Of a stretch of DNA of 64,000 nucleotides, positions 1 through 8,932 are shown in pieces. Where the stretch lies: assembly GCA_029945725.1 (NCBI GenBank), contig JAQSDB010000011.1, forward strand, positions 1-64,000. The letters are read 5' to 3'. A program made the translations under genes and the position numbers. The notes under the pieces are model-generated. The model was not told the DNA's origin, made no database searches, and was given only the letters and a program-made list of their open reading frames with translations. Origin of the DNA: a bacterium (GTDB taxonomy: Bacteria; Pseudomonadota; Gammaproteobacteria; Pseudomonadales; Moraxellaceae). Position 1 is the stretch's first letter. Every line of letters starts with the position of its first letter.

Positions 1-117
1 GCAACAACTGCCGGGGCAACAACTGCCGGGGCAACAACTGCCGGGGCAACAACTGGAGCCGGAGCAACAACTGGAGCCGGAGCAACAACTGGAGCCGGAG
101 CAACAACTGGAGCCGGA
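1..117 (-). repeat. Tandem coding repeats in RNase E tail (3 x 15 bp, 4 x 18 bp)
   Basis: Three exact 15-bp units (1-45) are followed by four exact 18-bp units (46-117). They share the first ten bases and differ by a 3-bp insertion. In the rne frame they encode PAVVA and APAPVV, so every change is a whole codon. The array may continue past the left edge. It looks like recent slippage expansion in the disordered scaffold region. Confidence 0.9.
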
Positions 118-2471
118 GCAACGGGCGAGCCATCAGCAGAAAGCAGGCCTTCTTCAATCAGAACCTGCTGATCGCGATCACGCGGTGGGCGCTGGCGACG
201 ATTGCTGGGATGACGACCGCGACGGGGACGACGCTCGCCCTCTGCCTGTGGCTGAGACTCTACAGCGACGCCTTCAATGCCCTCAACGGCAACAAGGGCT
301 GTAACGGTGCTGGCTTCCTCTTCCTGCGGGCGCGGTGTGCGCTCGGGGCGAGGGGCACGTTCCGGGCGAGGTGGACGCTCGGCGCGTGGTTCGCGTGGGG
401 TACGCGCTTCCGCTTCCGGGCGAGCTTCGCTTTCTACACGACGACCCTCGGCTGCGTTGCGACGACCCTCGCTGCTTTTTTCTCCGTCCTGCGCAGCACG
501 ATTCTCGCGCGGCTCACGTTCCGGACGTGGTTCACGAGCCTCTCTCGGCTCACGTTCGGGGCGGGGCTCCCTGGCTTCACGCGGCTCGCGTGCTTCACGG
601 GTATTGTCGCTGCGCTCATTGCGGCCGCGGCTGCCTTGCTGGCGACCGCCATCACGATTATTGCCGTTGCTGCGGTTGCGCTGACGATTGTTGTTGCCAT
701 CCGTTTTCTTCGGCGCCTCGGTGACCACGGGGGCGGGCTCGGCTTTTTCACTGATACCGAAGATATTGGACAGCCAGGCAAAAAAGCCGGGCGGGCTGGT
801 TTCGGCAACCGCTGCGGGAGGGGTTGCCGGTGCTTCTGCACGTGGCGCCGGAGCCTGTGTTGCCGGCTGGATCATTTTGACGGCCGCTTCCTGGCGACGA
901 GGTTCCGGCGTAACAACGCCGAGAACCTGTTCGGTGGCGGGTGGCTGGATACGCTCCATCAGCTTGTAGGTTGGCGTATCTTCCTGGCCTTCTTCAATCT
1001 GGTCATCGCGCAGACGGCTGATTTCGTAATGCGGTGTTTCCAGATGCTCGTTCGGCAGAATGACGATGCGGACATTGCTGCGCGCTTCGATGGCCGTGAG
1101 GGCGGCACGTTTTTCATTGAGCAGGAAGGTGGCCACGGAAATGGGTACTTCGGCATTGATTTGCGCGGTGCGCTCTTTCTGCACCTCTTCTTCAATCACA
1201 CGCATGATGGAGAGGGCGAGTGAATGCACGTCACGAATGACACCGGTGCCGTTGCAGCGCGGGCAGACGAGTCCGGAGGTTTCTTCCAGAGACGGGCGCA
1301 GACGCTGGCGCGACAGTTCGAGCAGGCCGAATTTGGAAATGCGACCGATCTGGATGCGGGCGCGATCCATGGCCAGCGCTTCGCGCAGGCGGTCTTCTAC
1401 CTGGCGCTGATGCTTGACCGGCGTCATGTCGATGAAGTCGATGACGATGAGGCCGCCGATATCACGCAGGCGCAGCTGGCGGCCGATTTCATCCGCTGCT
1501 TCCAGATTGGTATTGAGCGCTGTTTCCTCGATGTCGCTGCCCTTGGTGGAGCGTGAGGAGTTGATGTCGATAGACACCAGTGCTTCGGTTGGATCAATCA
1601 CGATGGAACCGCCGGAAGGCAGCTTCACTTCACGCTGGTAGGCGGTCTCGATCTGGCTTTCGATCTGGTAGCGATTGAACAGTGGCACCGGATCTTTGTA
1701 GAGCTTGATCTTGTGCTGGTAGTGCGGCATCACCTGCTGCACAAAGTTCATGGCTTCGTTGAAAGCCTTTTCGCTGTCGATCAGGACTTCATTCATGTCC
1801 TGGCGCAGATAGTCGCGCACGGCACGGATGATGACGTTGGATTCCTGATAGATCAGGAAGGGGGCGTGACGCTCGCTGGCCGTTTTGATCGACGTCCACA
1901 GGGTCATCAGGTAATCAAGATCCCACTGCAGCTCTTCGGCACTGCGCCCAAGACCGGCGGTGCGCACGATGGCGCCCATGTCCTGGGGAATGCTGATGGC
2001 ATTGAGTGCGTCTTTCAGTTCCTGGCGCTCTTCGCCTTCAATCCGGCGCGAGATGCCACCCGCACGCGGGTTGTTCGGCATCAGTACCAGATAGCGGCCC
2101 GCCAGGGAAATGAAGGTGGAAAGAGCGGCGCCTTTATTGCCGCGCTCTTCTTTCTCGACCTGGACAATGATTTCCTGGCCTTCCTTGATCGCATCACGAA
2201 TGGTGATGCGGCCACCGGCTTCTTTCGGGGATTTGCTGAAATATTCGCGGGAGATTTCCTTGAGGGGCAGGAAACCGTGGCGTTCGGCGCCGTAATCAAT
2301 AAAGGCAGCTTCGAGGCTGGGCTCGACGCGAGTGACTTTTCCTTTATAGATGTTGGCTTTTTTTTGTTCGCGGGCGCGGTGTTCGAGATCGAAATCGTAA
2401 AGACGTTGTCCGTCTACCATCGCGACGCGAGTTTCCTCGGCGTGCGTGGCATTGATAAGCATGCGTTTCAT
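1..2471 (-). CDS. rne: Ribonuclease E (C-terminal end outside window)
   Basis: Essential endoribonuclease of mRNA decay and rRNA/tRNA maturation and scaffold of the degradosome at the inner membrane. Translation from the ATG at 2471 begins [23 protein letters not shown], typical of the family. An S1 domain and the catalytic DNase-I-like region follow, then the zinc-link CPRC (about 1255-1270), which joins subunits. After roughly residue 500 the protein becomes the disordered scaffold half. It carries a hydrophobic AWLSNIFG segment (about 760-785), then Arg/Glu/Pro-rich repeats such as REAREPR (about 490-600), then Pro-Ala-Val repeats at the window edge. The frame is open to base 1, so the stop lies outside. 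The large plus-strand frames over this gene are shadows. The catalytic half is secure; the length is unknown. Confidence 0.96.
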   Translation of the reverse strand, partial: MKRMLINATHAEETRVAMVDGQRLYDFDLEHRAREQKKANIYKGKVTRVEPSLEAAFIDYGAERHGFLPLKEISREYFSKSPKEAGGRITIRDAIKEGQEIIVQVEKEERGNKGAALSTFISLAGRYLVLMPNNPRAGGISRRIEGEERQELKDALNAISIPQDMGAIVRTAGLGRSAEELQWDLDYLMTLWTSIKTASERHAPFLIYQESNVIIRAVRDYLRQDMNEVLIDSEKAFNEAMNFVQQVMPHYQHKIKLYKDPVPLFNRYQIESQIETAYQREVKLPSGGSIVIDPTEALVSIDINSSRSTKGSDIEETALNTNLEAADEIGRQLRLRDIGGLIVIDFIDMTPVKHQRQVEDRLREALAMDRARIQIGRISKFGLLELSRQRLRPSLEETSGLVCPRCNGTGVIRDVHSLALSIMRVIEEEVQKERTAQINAEVPISVATFLLNEKRAALTAIEARSNVRIVILPNEHLETPHYEISRLRDDQIEEGQEDTPTYKLMERIQPPATEQVLGVVTPEPRRQEAAVKMIQPATQAPAPRAEAPATPPAAVAETSPPGFFAWLSNIFGISEKAEPAPVVTEAPKKTDGNNNRQRNRSNGNNRDGGRQQGSRGRNERSDNTREAREPREAREPRPEREPREAREPRPEREPRENRAAQDGEKSSEGRRNAAEGRRVESEARPEAEARTPREPRAERPPRPERAPRPERTPRPQEEEASTVTALVAVEGIEGVAVESQPQAEGERRPRRGRHPSNRRQRPPRDRDQQVLIEEGLLSADGSPVAPAPVVAPAPVVAPAPVVAPAPVVAPAVVAPAVVAPAVV

Positions 2472-3098
2472 AGTCTACCCAACGGGTTCGGCACCATGGT
2501 GCGGAACGCGCCGGCAGGGGACGACGTCGTTACGGTACGCAGCCGCCACATTGTGAGGGCAGGCTGCGTGGTTGTTTCTGCTCGCCAGAGTAATAACTCT
2601 TGCAGAAGCACAGAAACAAAGAGCACGTACATTGTGCAGGAAGGGTCATTTTTCTGACCTCGTCAGCAGCGCCGTAGCGCTGCTGTTCCGGCACGGAAAT
2701 GCCAGGCATTTCCCGAATTCGTTCCGCTATCCGGTGGCGTTCCATTTGCCAAAGTGCAAATGGTTTCAACAGGCGGACAAAGCCGCCACGGATTGGATTT
2801 GAAAGCCATGTTACGCGTTGAGCACGGGCCCGGTTTTATCGGGGGCGTGCAGGACGGTGGCTTCCAGCTCCGGTTCTCTGATCACACGTGAATCAAAACA
2901 GGAGGTGCATGTAATGCGGCTTGCGTCAGCACAGAGTGCGTGCTGAGGGGCCGGCGGGGTGCTGTCCCTGTTGTGACCGGTGTTGTGATCTGTGCTTGCG
3001 GAAACCCCGGGGGGTGCTGGTTCGACTGTGCTCTGTGTGGCTCCCGGCGTTATTGAGTGTGCCGGTACGGTACGCGGAGAAATGCATCACAGTCGTTC
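2472..3098. other. Long rne leader / rne-rluC divergent spacer
   Basis: About 800 bases separate the rne start (2471, minus) from rluC (3275, plus). I see no convincing gene: the short frames here have no family features and unlike composition. The rne-proximal half holds three strong hairpins, as expected for the long untranslated rne leader through which RNase E controls its own mRNA in enterics. I could not assign a confident minus-strand promoter. Confidence 0.6.
2664..2762 (-). promoter_or_regulatory. Hairpin cluster in rne 5' leader (possible autoregulatory element)
   Basis: There are three perfect stems in 100 bases: CAGCAGCGC/GCGCTGCTG with a 4-nt loop (2664-2685), GGAAATGCC/GGCATTTCC with a 1-nt centre (2695-2713), and CATTTGC/GCAAATG with a 6-nt loop (2743-2762). 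None has a T-run placed to act as a terminator for rne. In E. coli, rne autoregulation works through leader hairpins. That these are the functional equivalent is inference. Confidence 0.5.
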
Positions 3099-3128
3099 GC
3101 GACACCTGTTCAGGGCTTCCTGTACAAT
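3099..3128 (+). promoter_or_regulatory. Candidate promoter for rluC
   Basis: A TACAAT -10 (3123-3128) lies 18 nt after GCGACA (3099-3104), giving a leader of about 140 nt before rluC. The -35 match is moderate. Confidence 0.35.
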
Positions 3129-3274
3129 GAGCACCCATTTGGCGGACTGGTCATATTTGAAAATATGGTCAGGGCCGGGCTGCCCGGTTCTGCAAGCGAC
3201 AGGGCACTATAGCAGCAGCTTTTGCAGCCGGCCACAAGAATCGCCGCCACCCCATTGATAGATAAGTGATTTCC

Positions 3275-4231
3275 ATGACGTCTGATGAAGGCGCGCCGGC
3301 CGCCGCACGCATGCTGACTGTGCCGGATGATGTGGCTGGCCAGCGCCTCGATAACTTCCTGCTGACCCAGCTCAAGGGAGCTCCGCGCACCCTGATCTAT
3401 CGCATTGTGCGTACGGGAGAGGTGCGCGTGAACAAGGGGCGCATCAAGCCGGATTACCGTTTGCAGGCGGGCGATGTGGTGCGTGTGCCACCCTTGCGCC
3501 TGGCGCCAGCGCCAGAGGTTCCTCAGCCCGGTGCGGGGGTTTCCCGCGATCTGGCCAGCCGTATTGTGTATCAGGACAAGGGCCTGCTGGTGATCAACAA
3601 GCCGGCTGGTCTGGCAGTGCATGGTGGCAGTGGTGTTGCCTGGGGGTTGATTGAGGCCTTGCGCGTACTGCGCCCGGAGGCGCCCTTTCTCGAGCTGGTG
3701 CATCGCCTTGATCGTGATACCTCGGGTTTGTTGATGGTGGCGGAGAAACGCAGTGTGCTGCGCGAGCTGCATGGCCATTTGCGCGATGGTCATATGGAGA
3801 AAGTCTACGTGGCCTTGCTGGTCGGCAGGCTCAAGGGTGCGACGCATAATGTGTCAGCCCCCTTGCTGAAAACCAATCAGGGCACCGAACGTATTGTCCG
3901 CGTTTCCAGTGAAGGCAAGGAAGCGCAAACCCAGTTTCGGGTGATCGAGCATATTGGTAATACCACGCTTGTGGAGGCGCGACCAAAGACGGGACGGACC
4001 CATCAAATCAGGGTGCATGCCCAGTATCTCGGGCATCCGCTGGTGGGGGATGAGAAATACGGCAATGACGCGGTCAACAAGGCCATGCGTGTGCATGGCG
4101 TTAACCGCCTTTTTCTTCATGCCCGCAATCTGCGCATCCGTTTTGGAGCCATGACAGAGGATCTGTACCTGACCTGCCCGATCGAGCCTGAGCTCGAGGC
4201 GGTACTGGAGAGCCTGCGTCGTGCCCAGTAG
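3275..4231 (+). CDS. rluC: 23S rRNA pseudouridine synthase RluC
   Basis: Isomerises specific uridines to pseudouridine in 23S rRNA (positions 955/2504/2580 in E. coli). The N-terminal S4 RNA-binding domain (about residues 15-80, with VAGQRLDNFLL) is followed by the RluA-type catalytic domain. The catalytic Asp lies in HRLDRDTSG and a later GRTHQIR motif is present. I chose the ATG at 3275; a GTG at 3266 in frame would add three residues. It is divergent from rne as in Pseudomonas and enterics, and its end overlaps the next gene by 11 bases, implying translational coupling. 318 aa is normal for the family. Confidence 0.95.
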   Translation: MTSDEGAPAAARMLTVPDDVAGQRLDNFLLTQLKGAPRTLIYRIVRTGEVRVNKGRIKPDYRLQAGDVVRVPPLRLAPAPEVPQPGAGVSRDLASRIVYQDKGLLVINKPAGLAVHGGSGVAWGLIEALRVLRPEAPFLELVHRLDRDTSGLLMVAEKRSVLRELHGHLRDGHMEKVYVALLVGRLKGATHNVSAPLLKTNQGTERIVRVSSEGKEAQTQFRVIEHIGNTTLVEARPKTGRTHQIRVHAQYLGHPLVGDEKYGNDAVNKAMRVHGVNRLFLHARNLRIRFGAMTEDLYLTCPIEPELEAVLESLRRAQ

Positions 4232-4892
4232 CCGCCAGCGTCCGAAGCCCAGGCTCTTTGTTTTTGACTGGGATGGCACGCTCATGGATTCCGAGCGCCA
4301 GATTGTGCAGTGCATGCAGATGGCGGCGACTGACCTTGAATTGGTCGCACCAACCTATGCCAGTGTCAGGAGCATTATTGGTCTTGGCTTGCCCGAGGCT
4401 ATTCTGCGGATATTTCCCGGCCATGATAAGCAGACCCATGAGCGCATTCGCCATGCCTATGCCCGCAATTTTGTGGCAGAGGCGGGTGGGCGTTGTGAAA
4501 TGTTCACGGGCGCCATGGAGTTGCTGACCGGGCTTAGGCAGGCTGGTTATTTGCTGGCAGTGGCGACGGGCAAAAGTCGCCCGGGTCTGGATCGGGTGCT
4601 GGAGCAGACAGGTCTGACCAGTTTTTTCGATACGACGCGCTGCGCTGACGAGACGGCTTCGAAGCCTGATCCCCTGATGCTTAACGAAATCCTGACGGCG
4701 TTGTCGGTTTTTCCGGCGGAGGCAGTAATGATAGGCGATACCACTTTTGACCTGGAAATGGCGGCGCGCATCGGTATGCGTCGTATTGGCGTGGCGCACG
4801 GGGCGCATGATGTCAGTGCCTTGCAGGTTCACAAGCCCGTCGCCATAGTAGACGACATTCCCGCCTTGGCAGGCTGTCTTGCTTCGCTCTAA
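4221..4892 (+). CDS. HAD-superfamily phosphatase (phosphoglycolate-phosphatase-like)
   Basis: Small-molecule phosphohydrolase of the Gph/PGP-like HAD group. Motif I is FDWDGTLMDS (nucleophile D16, acid D18), followed by an alpha-helical cap. Motif II is VATGKSR, and Lys/Asp motifs III/IV lie around SKPDPLM and MIGDTTFDLEMAARIG. The start is a GTG at 4221 inside the end of rluC. The next ATG falls after the catalytic motif, so GTG is needed. The rluC-HAD-sppA order is the same in Pseudomonas. The substrate cannot be told from sequence. Confidence 0.88.
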   Translation: MPSSRQRPKPRLFVFDWDGTLMDSERQIVQCMQMAATDLELVAPTYASVRSIIGLGLPEAILRIFPGHDKQTHERIRHAYARNFVAEAGGRCEMFTGAMELLTGLRQAGYLLAVATGKSRPGLDRVLEQTGLTSFFDTTRCADETASKPDPLMLNEILTALSVFPAEAVMIGDTTFDLEMAARIGMRRIGVAHGAHDVSALQVHKPVAIVDDIPALAGCLASL

Positions 4893-4957
4893 TCTCTCTT
4901 CTCGTTTTCAGCTTGTGGTGGCAGTCCTGATGGGCAGTCGCCACCAAGGAGTCATGT

Positions 4958-5947
4958 ATGGCAGATAATCCCTGGGGCAGCAGCACGCCACCTTCTTCCT
5001 CGTCCTCTCCCAAGGGGCGCGAATGGGATCTTCTGGAGAAGGTAGTCATGACCTCGGTGCAGGAGCAGCGTCGGTCAAGACGCTGGGGCATCTTCTTCAA
5101 GCTGCTGACCTTTCTTTATATAGCCGGGTTTGTCTGGGCGATTTTTGGCTCAAAGAGCGTGGAGAAGGGCGCCATTGGCGGTGAGCATACGGCTGTGGTT
5201 GCCATCACGGGTGAAATCTCCGACGGTTCCGAGGCCAATGCCGATGCCATTATCTCGGGCCTGCAGGCGGCATTTGAGGCGCCGAAAAGCCGGGCCGTTA
5301 TTCTGCGGATCAATAGCCCGGGCGGCAGCCCGGTGCAATCGGCCTACGTCTATGACGAGATTCGTCGCCTGCGTAGTCTGCACAAGAACAAGAAGGTTTA
5401 TGCGGTCATCACGGACATGGGCGCCAGCGGGGCTTATTACATTGCCTCGGCGTCCGACCAGATTTATGTCAATCCGGGCAGTCTGGTAGGCTCGATCGGC
5501 GTCATCATGCAAGGCTTTGGTGTGCAGGGGCTCATGCAGAAGCTGGGTGTGGAGGATCGCACCATGACTGCGGGTGCGCACAAGGCCATTCTCAGTCCTT
5601 TTGAGCCGGTGAAGCCGGAAGAAAAAGCACATATAAAGAATCTGCTGGATGCAGTGCATCAGCAGTTCATTACGGCAGTGAAGCAGGGGCGTGGTCAGCG
5701 TCTCAAGGATAATCCCGATATTTTCAGCGGGCTGTTCTGGACGGGGCAGCAGGCAGTAGAGCTGGGGCTGGCTGATGGTTTCGGATCAGTCGACTCGGTT
5801 GCCCGCACGGTAGTGGGAGCCGAGGATCTGGTTGATTACAGCGAGCGGCCAGATCCCTTCACCAGTGTGCTCAAGCGCCTGGGTGTCAGCATGGGGGATG
5901 CCATGATGGCCCGCATGGCGCCTGCGCAGGGGATCCAGCTGCGCTGA
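4958..5947 (+). CDS. sppA: Signal peptide peptidase SppA, short S49 form
   Basis: Membrane-anchored serine protease that cuts released signal peptides. A Ser/Pro-rich cytoplasmic N-terminus and one membrane segment (about residues 43-63) precede a single S49 protease domain. The predicted nucleophile is Ser157 in MGASGAYY and the general base Lys209 in AGAHK. The 52-residue spacing equals that of the Ser147/Lys199 dyad of Bacillus SppA. At 329 aa it is the short form, half the size of E. coli SppA. A terminator follows at 5965. Confidence 0.92.
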   Translation: MADNPWGSSTPPSSSSSPKGREWDLLEKVVMTSVQEQRRSRRWGIFFKLLTFLYIAGFVWAIFGSKSVEKGAIGGEHTAVVAITGEISDGSEANADAIISGLQAAFEAPKSRAVILRINSPGGSPVQSAYVYDEIRRLRSLHKNKKVYAVITDMGASGAYYIASASDQIYVNPGSLVGSIGVIMQGFGVQGLMQKLGVEDRTMTAGAHKAILSPFEPVKPEEKAHIKNLLDAVHQQFITAVKQGRGQRLKDNPDIFSGLFWTGQQAVELGLADGFGSVDSVARTVVGAEDLVDYSERPDPFTSVLKRLGVSMGDAMMARMAPAQGIQLR

Positions 5948-5964
5948 TCCTTCTGTGTGACGGG

Positions 5965-5994
5965 AAAAAGCGGCCTCTGGGCCGCTTTTTTTTT
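5965..5994 (+). terminator. Intrinsic terminator after sppA
   Basis: Stem AAAAAGCGGCC / GGCCGCTTTTT with a 4-nt loop and nine T. The A-run on the left arm lets it also serve the convergent small gene at 6005-6250. Confidence 0.9.
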
Positions 5995-6004
5995 GCGGCG
6001 TGTA

Positions 6005-6250
6005 TCAGCCTCCCGAGACGAGTCCTGGTTTGCTGCGTCTGGCGAGCAGCCGGAACAGGGTGATGAGTTCTGACCCGATGAACAGGCAGCCTGAAGTGGT
6101 CACCAGCAATAGCCAGGTTTTTCCCAGAGGCAGGTCATGGTTCATGTAATGAGCGGTGGTCAGTAGAGCGGCAAGGGTTGCGACCAGAATGAGGCTGATG
6201 CGGAGCAGGATCAGCATGATGACGTTGGAGGATGATTGCTGGTGCGGCAT
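6005..6250 (-). CDS. Small two-helix membrane protein, unknown
   Basis: An 81-residue protein that I do not assign to a family. Two hydrophobic segments (about residues 9-30 and 43-65) are joined by a short polar loop, with a basic C-terminal tail (RRSKPG), which suggests a hairpin inner-membrane protein with both ends in the cytoplasm. It starts at ATG 6250, lies convergent to sppA and downstream of maf on the same strand, and ends at the shared terminator. No enzymatic motif is visible. It could be misprediction, but the clear membrane pattern and terminator placement favour a real gene. Confidence 0.55.
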   Translation of the reverse strand: MPHQQSSSNVIMLILLRISLILVATLAALLTTAHYMNHDLPLGKTWLLLVTTSGCLFIGSELITLFRLLARRSKPGLVSGG

Positions 6251-6357
6251 GTTGTTTCCCTGGCAGTCGTGGAGTGGGCGATTTGTCAGGGAGGAGGGTA
6301 GGTTTCTGGCATGTCGCCTTTGTTAAAGGCGCATGAATCAGGGATGAATCCGTTGCT

Positions 6358-6948
6358 TCAGGGCAGCATGACGCCTTCCGTCTGCAGGAAATCTACGAGG
6401 GCCATGAGTGGAAGGCCGATAAGGCTGTTGGGGTCACGGCCGTCAAAGCGTTTGAACAGGGCTATCCCCAGTCCTTCTGACTTGAAGCTGCCGGCGCATT
6501 CATAGGGGTGGTCTGCCAGCAGATAGCGTTCGATGGCAGCAGGGCTGAGGGTGCGGAAGCTGACATTAAACGTTTCAGTCGTGAGCTGGCAGTGGTCCGT
6601 TGCCGTATTCAGCAGGCAGAGCCCGGTATGGAACGTAACATCGCGGCCTGACAGTTTTTGTAATTGCTGGCGGGCGCGTTCATGGCTTCCGGGCTTGCCG
6701 AGGATTTCTCCGTCCAGGCTCAGTGCCTGGTCGGAGCCGATGATCAGGGTGTCGGGGTGCCGCGCCGCGAGAGTGCAAGCCTTGGCTTTGCTCAGGCGGC
6801 TGACGAGATTGCTGATGGGCTCGCCTGCCAGCGGTGTTTCATCTATATCCGGGCTGACGCAGAGGAAGGGAAGCTGCAGTCGCTCCAGAAGCTGGCGCCG
6901 GGCTGGAGAGGAGGAGGCCAGCAGGAGGCGGCGGGGCAGGTCGGGCAT
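6358..6948 (-). CDS. maf: Maf-family nucleotide pyrophosphatase (YceF type)
   Basis: Hydrolyses non-canonical nucleoside triphosphates to monophosphates; the YceF branch prefers 7-methyl-GTP. The N-terminus LLASSSPARRQLLERL is the family signature. The catalytic Asp region is SDQALSLDGEILGKPG, and the C-terminal YECAGSFKSEGLG is also conserved. 196 aa is full length. It is divergent from yceD, as usual in gammaproteobacteria, with the yceD promoter directly behind its start. Confidence 0.92.
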   Translation of the reverse strand: MPDLPRRLLLASSSPARRQLLERLQLPFLCVSPDIDETPLAGEPISNLVSRLSKAKACTLAARHPDTLIIGSDQALSLDGEILGKPGSHERARQQLQKLSGRDVTFHTGLCLLNTATDHCQLTTETFNVSFRTLSPAAIERYLLADHPYECAGSFKSEGLGIALFKRFDGRDPNSLIGLPLMALVDFLQTEGVMLP

Positions 6949-7005
6949 GACGGAATGCGCCTTGGTTAAAGCTGGCAGAGTACCTGAAAAGTAAGGACTT
7001 TTCTT

Positions 7006-7034
7006 TTGACAGCTATCGGGTGAGTCCGTATTAT
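7006..7034 (+). promoter_or_regulatory. Strong sigma-70 promoter for yceD-rpmF-plsX-fab operon
   Basis: A perfect TTGACA (7006-7011), a 17-nt spacer and TATTAT (7029-7034). It predicts a start point near 7041, only two or three bases before the yceD ATG at 7044, so the transcript would be nearly leaderless. Confidence 0.85.
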
Positions 7035-7043
7035 CGCGCGCCT

Positions 7044-7586
7044 ATGTCAGCGACCACTCTGCCCCAATACATTGATGCCCAGAAATGGGCTGACCGCGAG
7101 GCGGTGATAGACCAGGCTTTTCCGCTCGCGGCGTTTGCGCGTGTTTGTGAAGGCGCGGCCAGCTCCGAGGGTGAAGTTCGCGTCAGTATACGAGTTCATC
7201 GTGATGCCCAGGGCCTGATAGTGCTTGAAGGCAAGCTGTCGACGGGCGTTGCGCTGATCTGTCAGCGCTGCCTTGAGCCAGTAGTGACAGACGTTAATGC
7301 TGATGTGCAGCTCTGGCTTCTGTGGAATGAAGAGGCTGCTGACCAGTTGCCGGATGAGGCGGACTTTGTGCTGCAGGATGCAGAAGGCCGCATTGATCTG
7401 GTTGATGTGCTTGAAGATGAATTGCTGTTGGCTTTACCTCTGGTGGCGGCGCATGAAGATTGCCAGCCCTATCAGGTAGCTGACGTAAATGAAGTTGAAG
7501 TTGAAGTCGCGGTGGTGGAAACGCCAAAACGCGAAAATCCGTTTCAGGTGCTCACCGGGTTAAAGGCTGGGCACGACAAGAAGTGA
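7044..7586 (+). CDS. yceD: YceD (DUF177), 23S rRNA accumulation protein
   Basis: YceD is needed for normal 23S rRNA levels and is almost always encoded just before rpmF. The Cys pair CQRC lies around residue 75, followed by an acidic middle (EEAADQLPDEADF) and a conserved DLVDVLEDELLLALPLV stretch. I start it at ATG 7044. A GTG at 7020 is in frame but lies upstream of the predicted transcription start, and the family N-terminus fits the ATG. There is no Shine-Dalgarno room if the 7006 promoter is used. 180 aa is typical. Confidence 0.9.
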   Translation: MSATTLPQYIDAQKWADREAVIDQAFPLAAFARVCEGAASSEGEVRVSIRVHRDAQGLIVLEGKLSTGVALICQRCLEPVVTDVNADVQLWLLWNEEAADQLPDEADFVLQDAEGRIDLVDVLEDELLLALPLVAAHEDCQPYQVADVNEVEVEVAVVETPKRENPFQVLTGLKAGHDKK

Positions 7587-7641
7587 CAGGCAATTCATGG
7601 TGAATTGTCCTGGGTTTTGAAAAAATTATCCGGAGTAGATC

Positions 7642-7824
7642 ATGGCCGTTCAACAAAACCGTAAAAGCCGTTCACGTCGCGACATGCGCCGTTCGCATGA
7701 TGCCCTGACCGGCCCGACGCTGTCTGTCGATCAGGAATCGGGTGAAGTGCATATGCGTCACCACGTGACCAAAGATGGCCTCTATCGTGGCCGTCAGTTG
7801 TTCGCGAGCAAAGACGCAGAATAA
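7642..7824 (+). CDS. rpmF: 50S ribosomal protein bL32
   Basis: A 60-residue basic protein beginning [19 protein letters not shown], the standard bL32 start. It lacks the zinc-binding cysteines found in some bacterial bL32. A GGAG ribosome site lies before ATG 7642. It lies between yceD and plsX, so ribosome and membrane-lipid synthesis share a transcript. Confidence 0.97.
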   Translation: MAVQQNRKSRSRRDMRRSHDALTGPTLSVDQESGEVHMRHHVTKDGLYRGRQLFASKDAE

Positions 7825-7830
7825 GCTCTC

Positions 7831-8850
7831 ATGACCGGCATCGCTGTTGCTGTCGATGCAATGGGCGGGGACTTCGGTCCCCGCGTCACGGTTCCTGCCT
7901 CGCTGGCGGTGCTGCGTGAAAACACTTCTTTGCGCCTGACGCTTGTTGGCGACGAATCACTGATATCCCCGTTACTGGCTGGCATCTCGCCGGGCCTGAG
8001 TGCGCGCGTGCAGGTTTTGCACACGACTGAAGTTGTCACCATGGACGACAAGGTTGCCGTGGCGCTGCGCCAGAAGAAACAATCCTCGATGCGTCTCGCC
8101 ATCAATCTTGTGCATGCAAAAACCGTTGATGCCTGTGTCTCGGCAGGTAATACCGGCGCCTTGATGGCGGTCAGCCGTTTTGTGCTGAAGACGCATGCCG
8201 ATATCGACCGGCCGGCGATTCTTGCCACTTTGCCCACCATGATCGGCCATGTACACATGCTGGATCTCGGCGCCAATGTGGATTCGGAGCCGCGCCATCT
8301 TCTGCAGTTCGCACAAATGGGCTCCATCATTGCCGAAGTGCTCGATGGCATTGAGCGTCCGCGTGTGGGTCTGCTCAATATCGGTGAAGAAGAAATCAAG
8401 GGTAATGAGCAGATCAAGCAGACGGATGAGTTGCTCAGGGCATCTGGTCTTAATTACATCGGCTACGTAGAAGGCGATGGCGTTTTCAAAGGCCATGCTG
8501 ATGTAGTGGTGTGCGATGGTTTCGTCGGCAATATTGCGCTCAAGACCACCGAGGGTGTTGCCAAGATGATGGCGGGCATGATCAAGGCCGAGGTCAATCG
8601 TAACTGGCTGACAAAAGTTGCGGGTCTGCTTGCCTTTCCTATCTGGAAAGGACTCAAGCACAATATGGATCCGGGGCGTTATAACGGTGCCAGCCTGGTG
8701 GGGCTGACCGGTATTGTGGTGAAAAGCCATGGCAGTGCCGATATTGCTTCTTTTGCACAGGCTGTACGTGTTGCAGTAAAAGAAGTCGAGAAAAATGTGC
8801 CAGCCCTGATTCATGCGCGGCTCGGACAAAACGAAGTTCCTGCTGCCTGA
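7831..8850 (+). CDS. plsX: Phosphate acyltransferase PlsX
   Basis: Makes acyl-phosphate from acyl-ACP, the first acyl donor for glycerophospholipid synthesis with PlsY. It is a peripheral membrane protein. The N-terminus IAVDAMGGDFGP is diagnostic; SAGNTGALMA and VVCDGFVGNIALKTTEG are further conserved blocks. 339 aa is standard. It starts six bases after rpmF, so it is co-transcribed. Confidence 0.96.
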   Translation: MTGIAVAVDAMGGDFGPRVTVPASLAVLRENTSLRLTLVGDESLISPLLAGISPGLSARVQVLHTTEVVTMDDKVAVALRQKKQSSMRLAINLVHAKTVDACVSAGNTGALMAVSRFVLKTHADIDRPAILATLPTMIGHVHMLDLGANVDSEPRHLLQFAQMGSIIAEVLDGIERPRVGLLNIGEEEIKGNEQIKQTDELLRASGLNYIGYVEGDGVFKGHADVVVCDGFVGNIALKTTEGVAKMMAGMIKAEVNRNWLTKVAGLLAFPIWKGLKHNMDPGRYNGASLVGLTGIVVKSHGSADIASFAQAVRVAVKEVEKNVPALIHARLGQNEVPAA

Positions 8851-8932
8851 AAAAACTTCCTTACAACTTGCTGCTGGCACAATAGAGACCGCTTGGTCAT
8901 TCTTCGCGCCGCTTCTTCGCCAGGGAAAAATC

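Noticed and set aside
1-117. CRISPR-like direct repeats
   Set aside because: Units are contiguous without spacers and are in frame within rne.
2472-3265. Small genes in the rne-rluC spacer
   Set aside because: Short frames on both strands have no ribosome sites, no conserved features and biased residues; the hairpins explain the structure better.
6315-6331. Hairpin CGCCTTT/AAAGGCG as terminator of maf or an RNA gene
   Set aside because: No T-run on either strand and a 3-nt loop only; it lies between maf and the small membrane-protein gene, which may be co-transcribed.
7020-7043. GTG start of yceD at 7020
   Set aside because: It lies inside the promoter, upstream of the expected transcription start, and would add residues not typical of YceD.
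8813-8932. Upstream extension of fabD
   Set aside because: It overlaps the plsX end and lacks conservation; ATG 8933 gives the standard 309-aa FabD beginning at the conserved motif.
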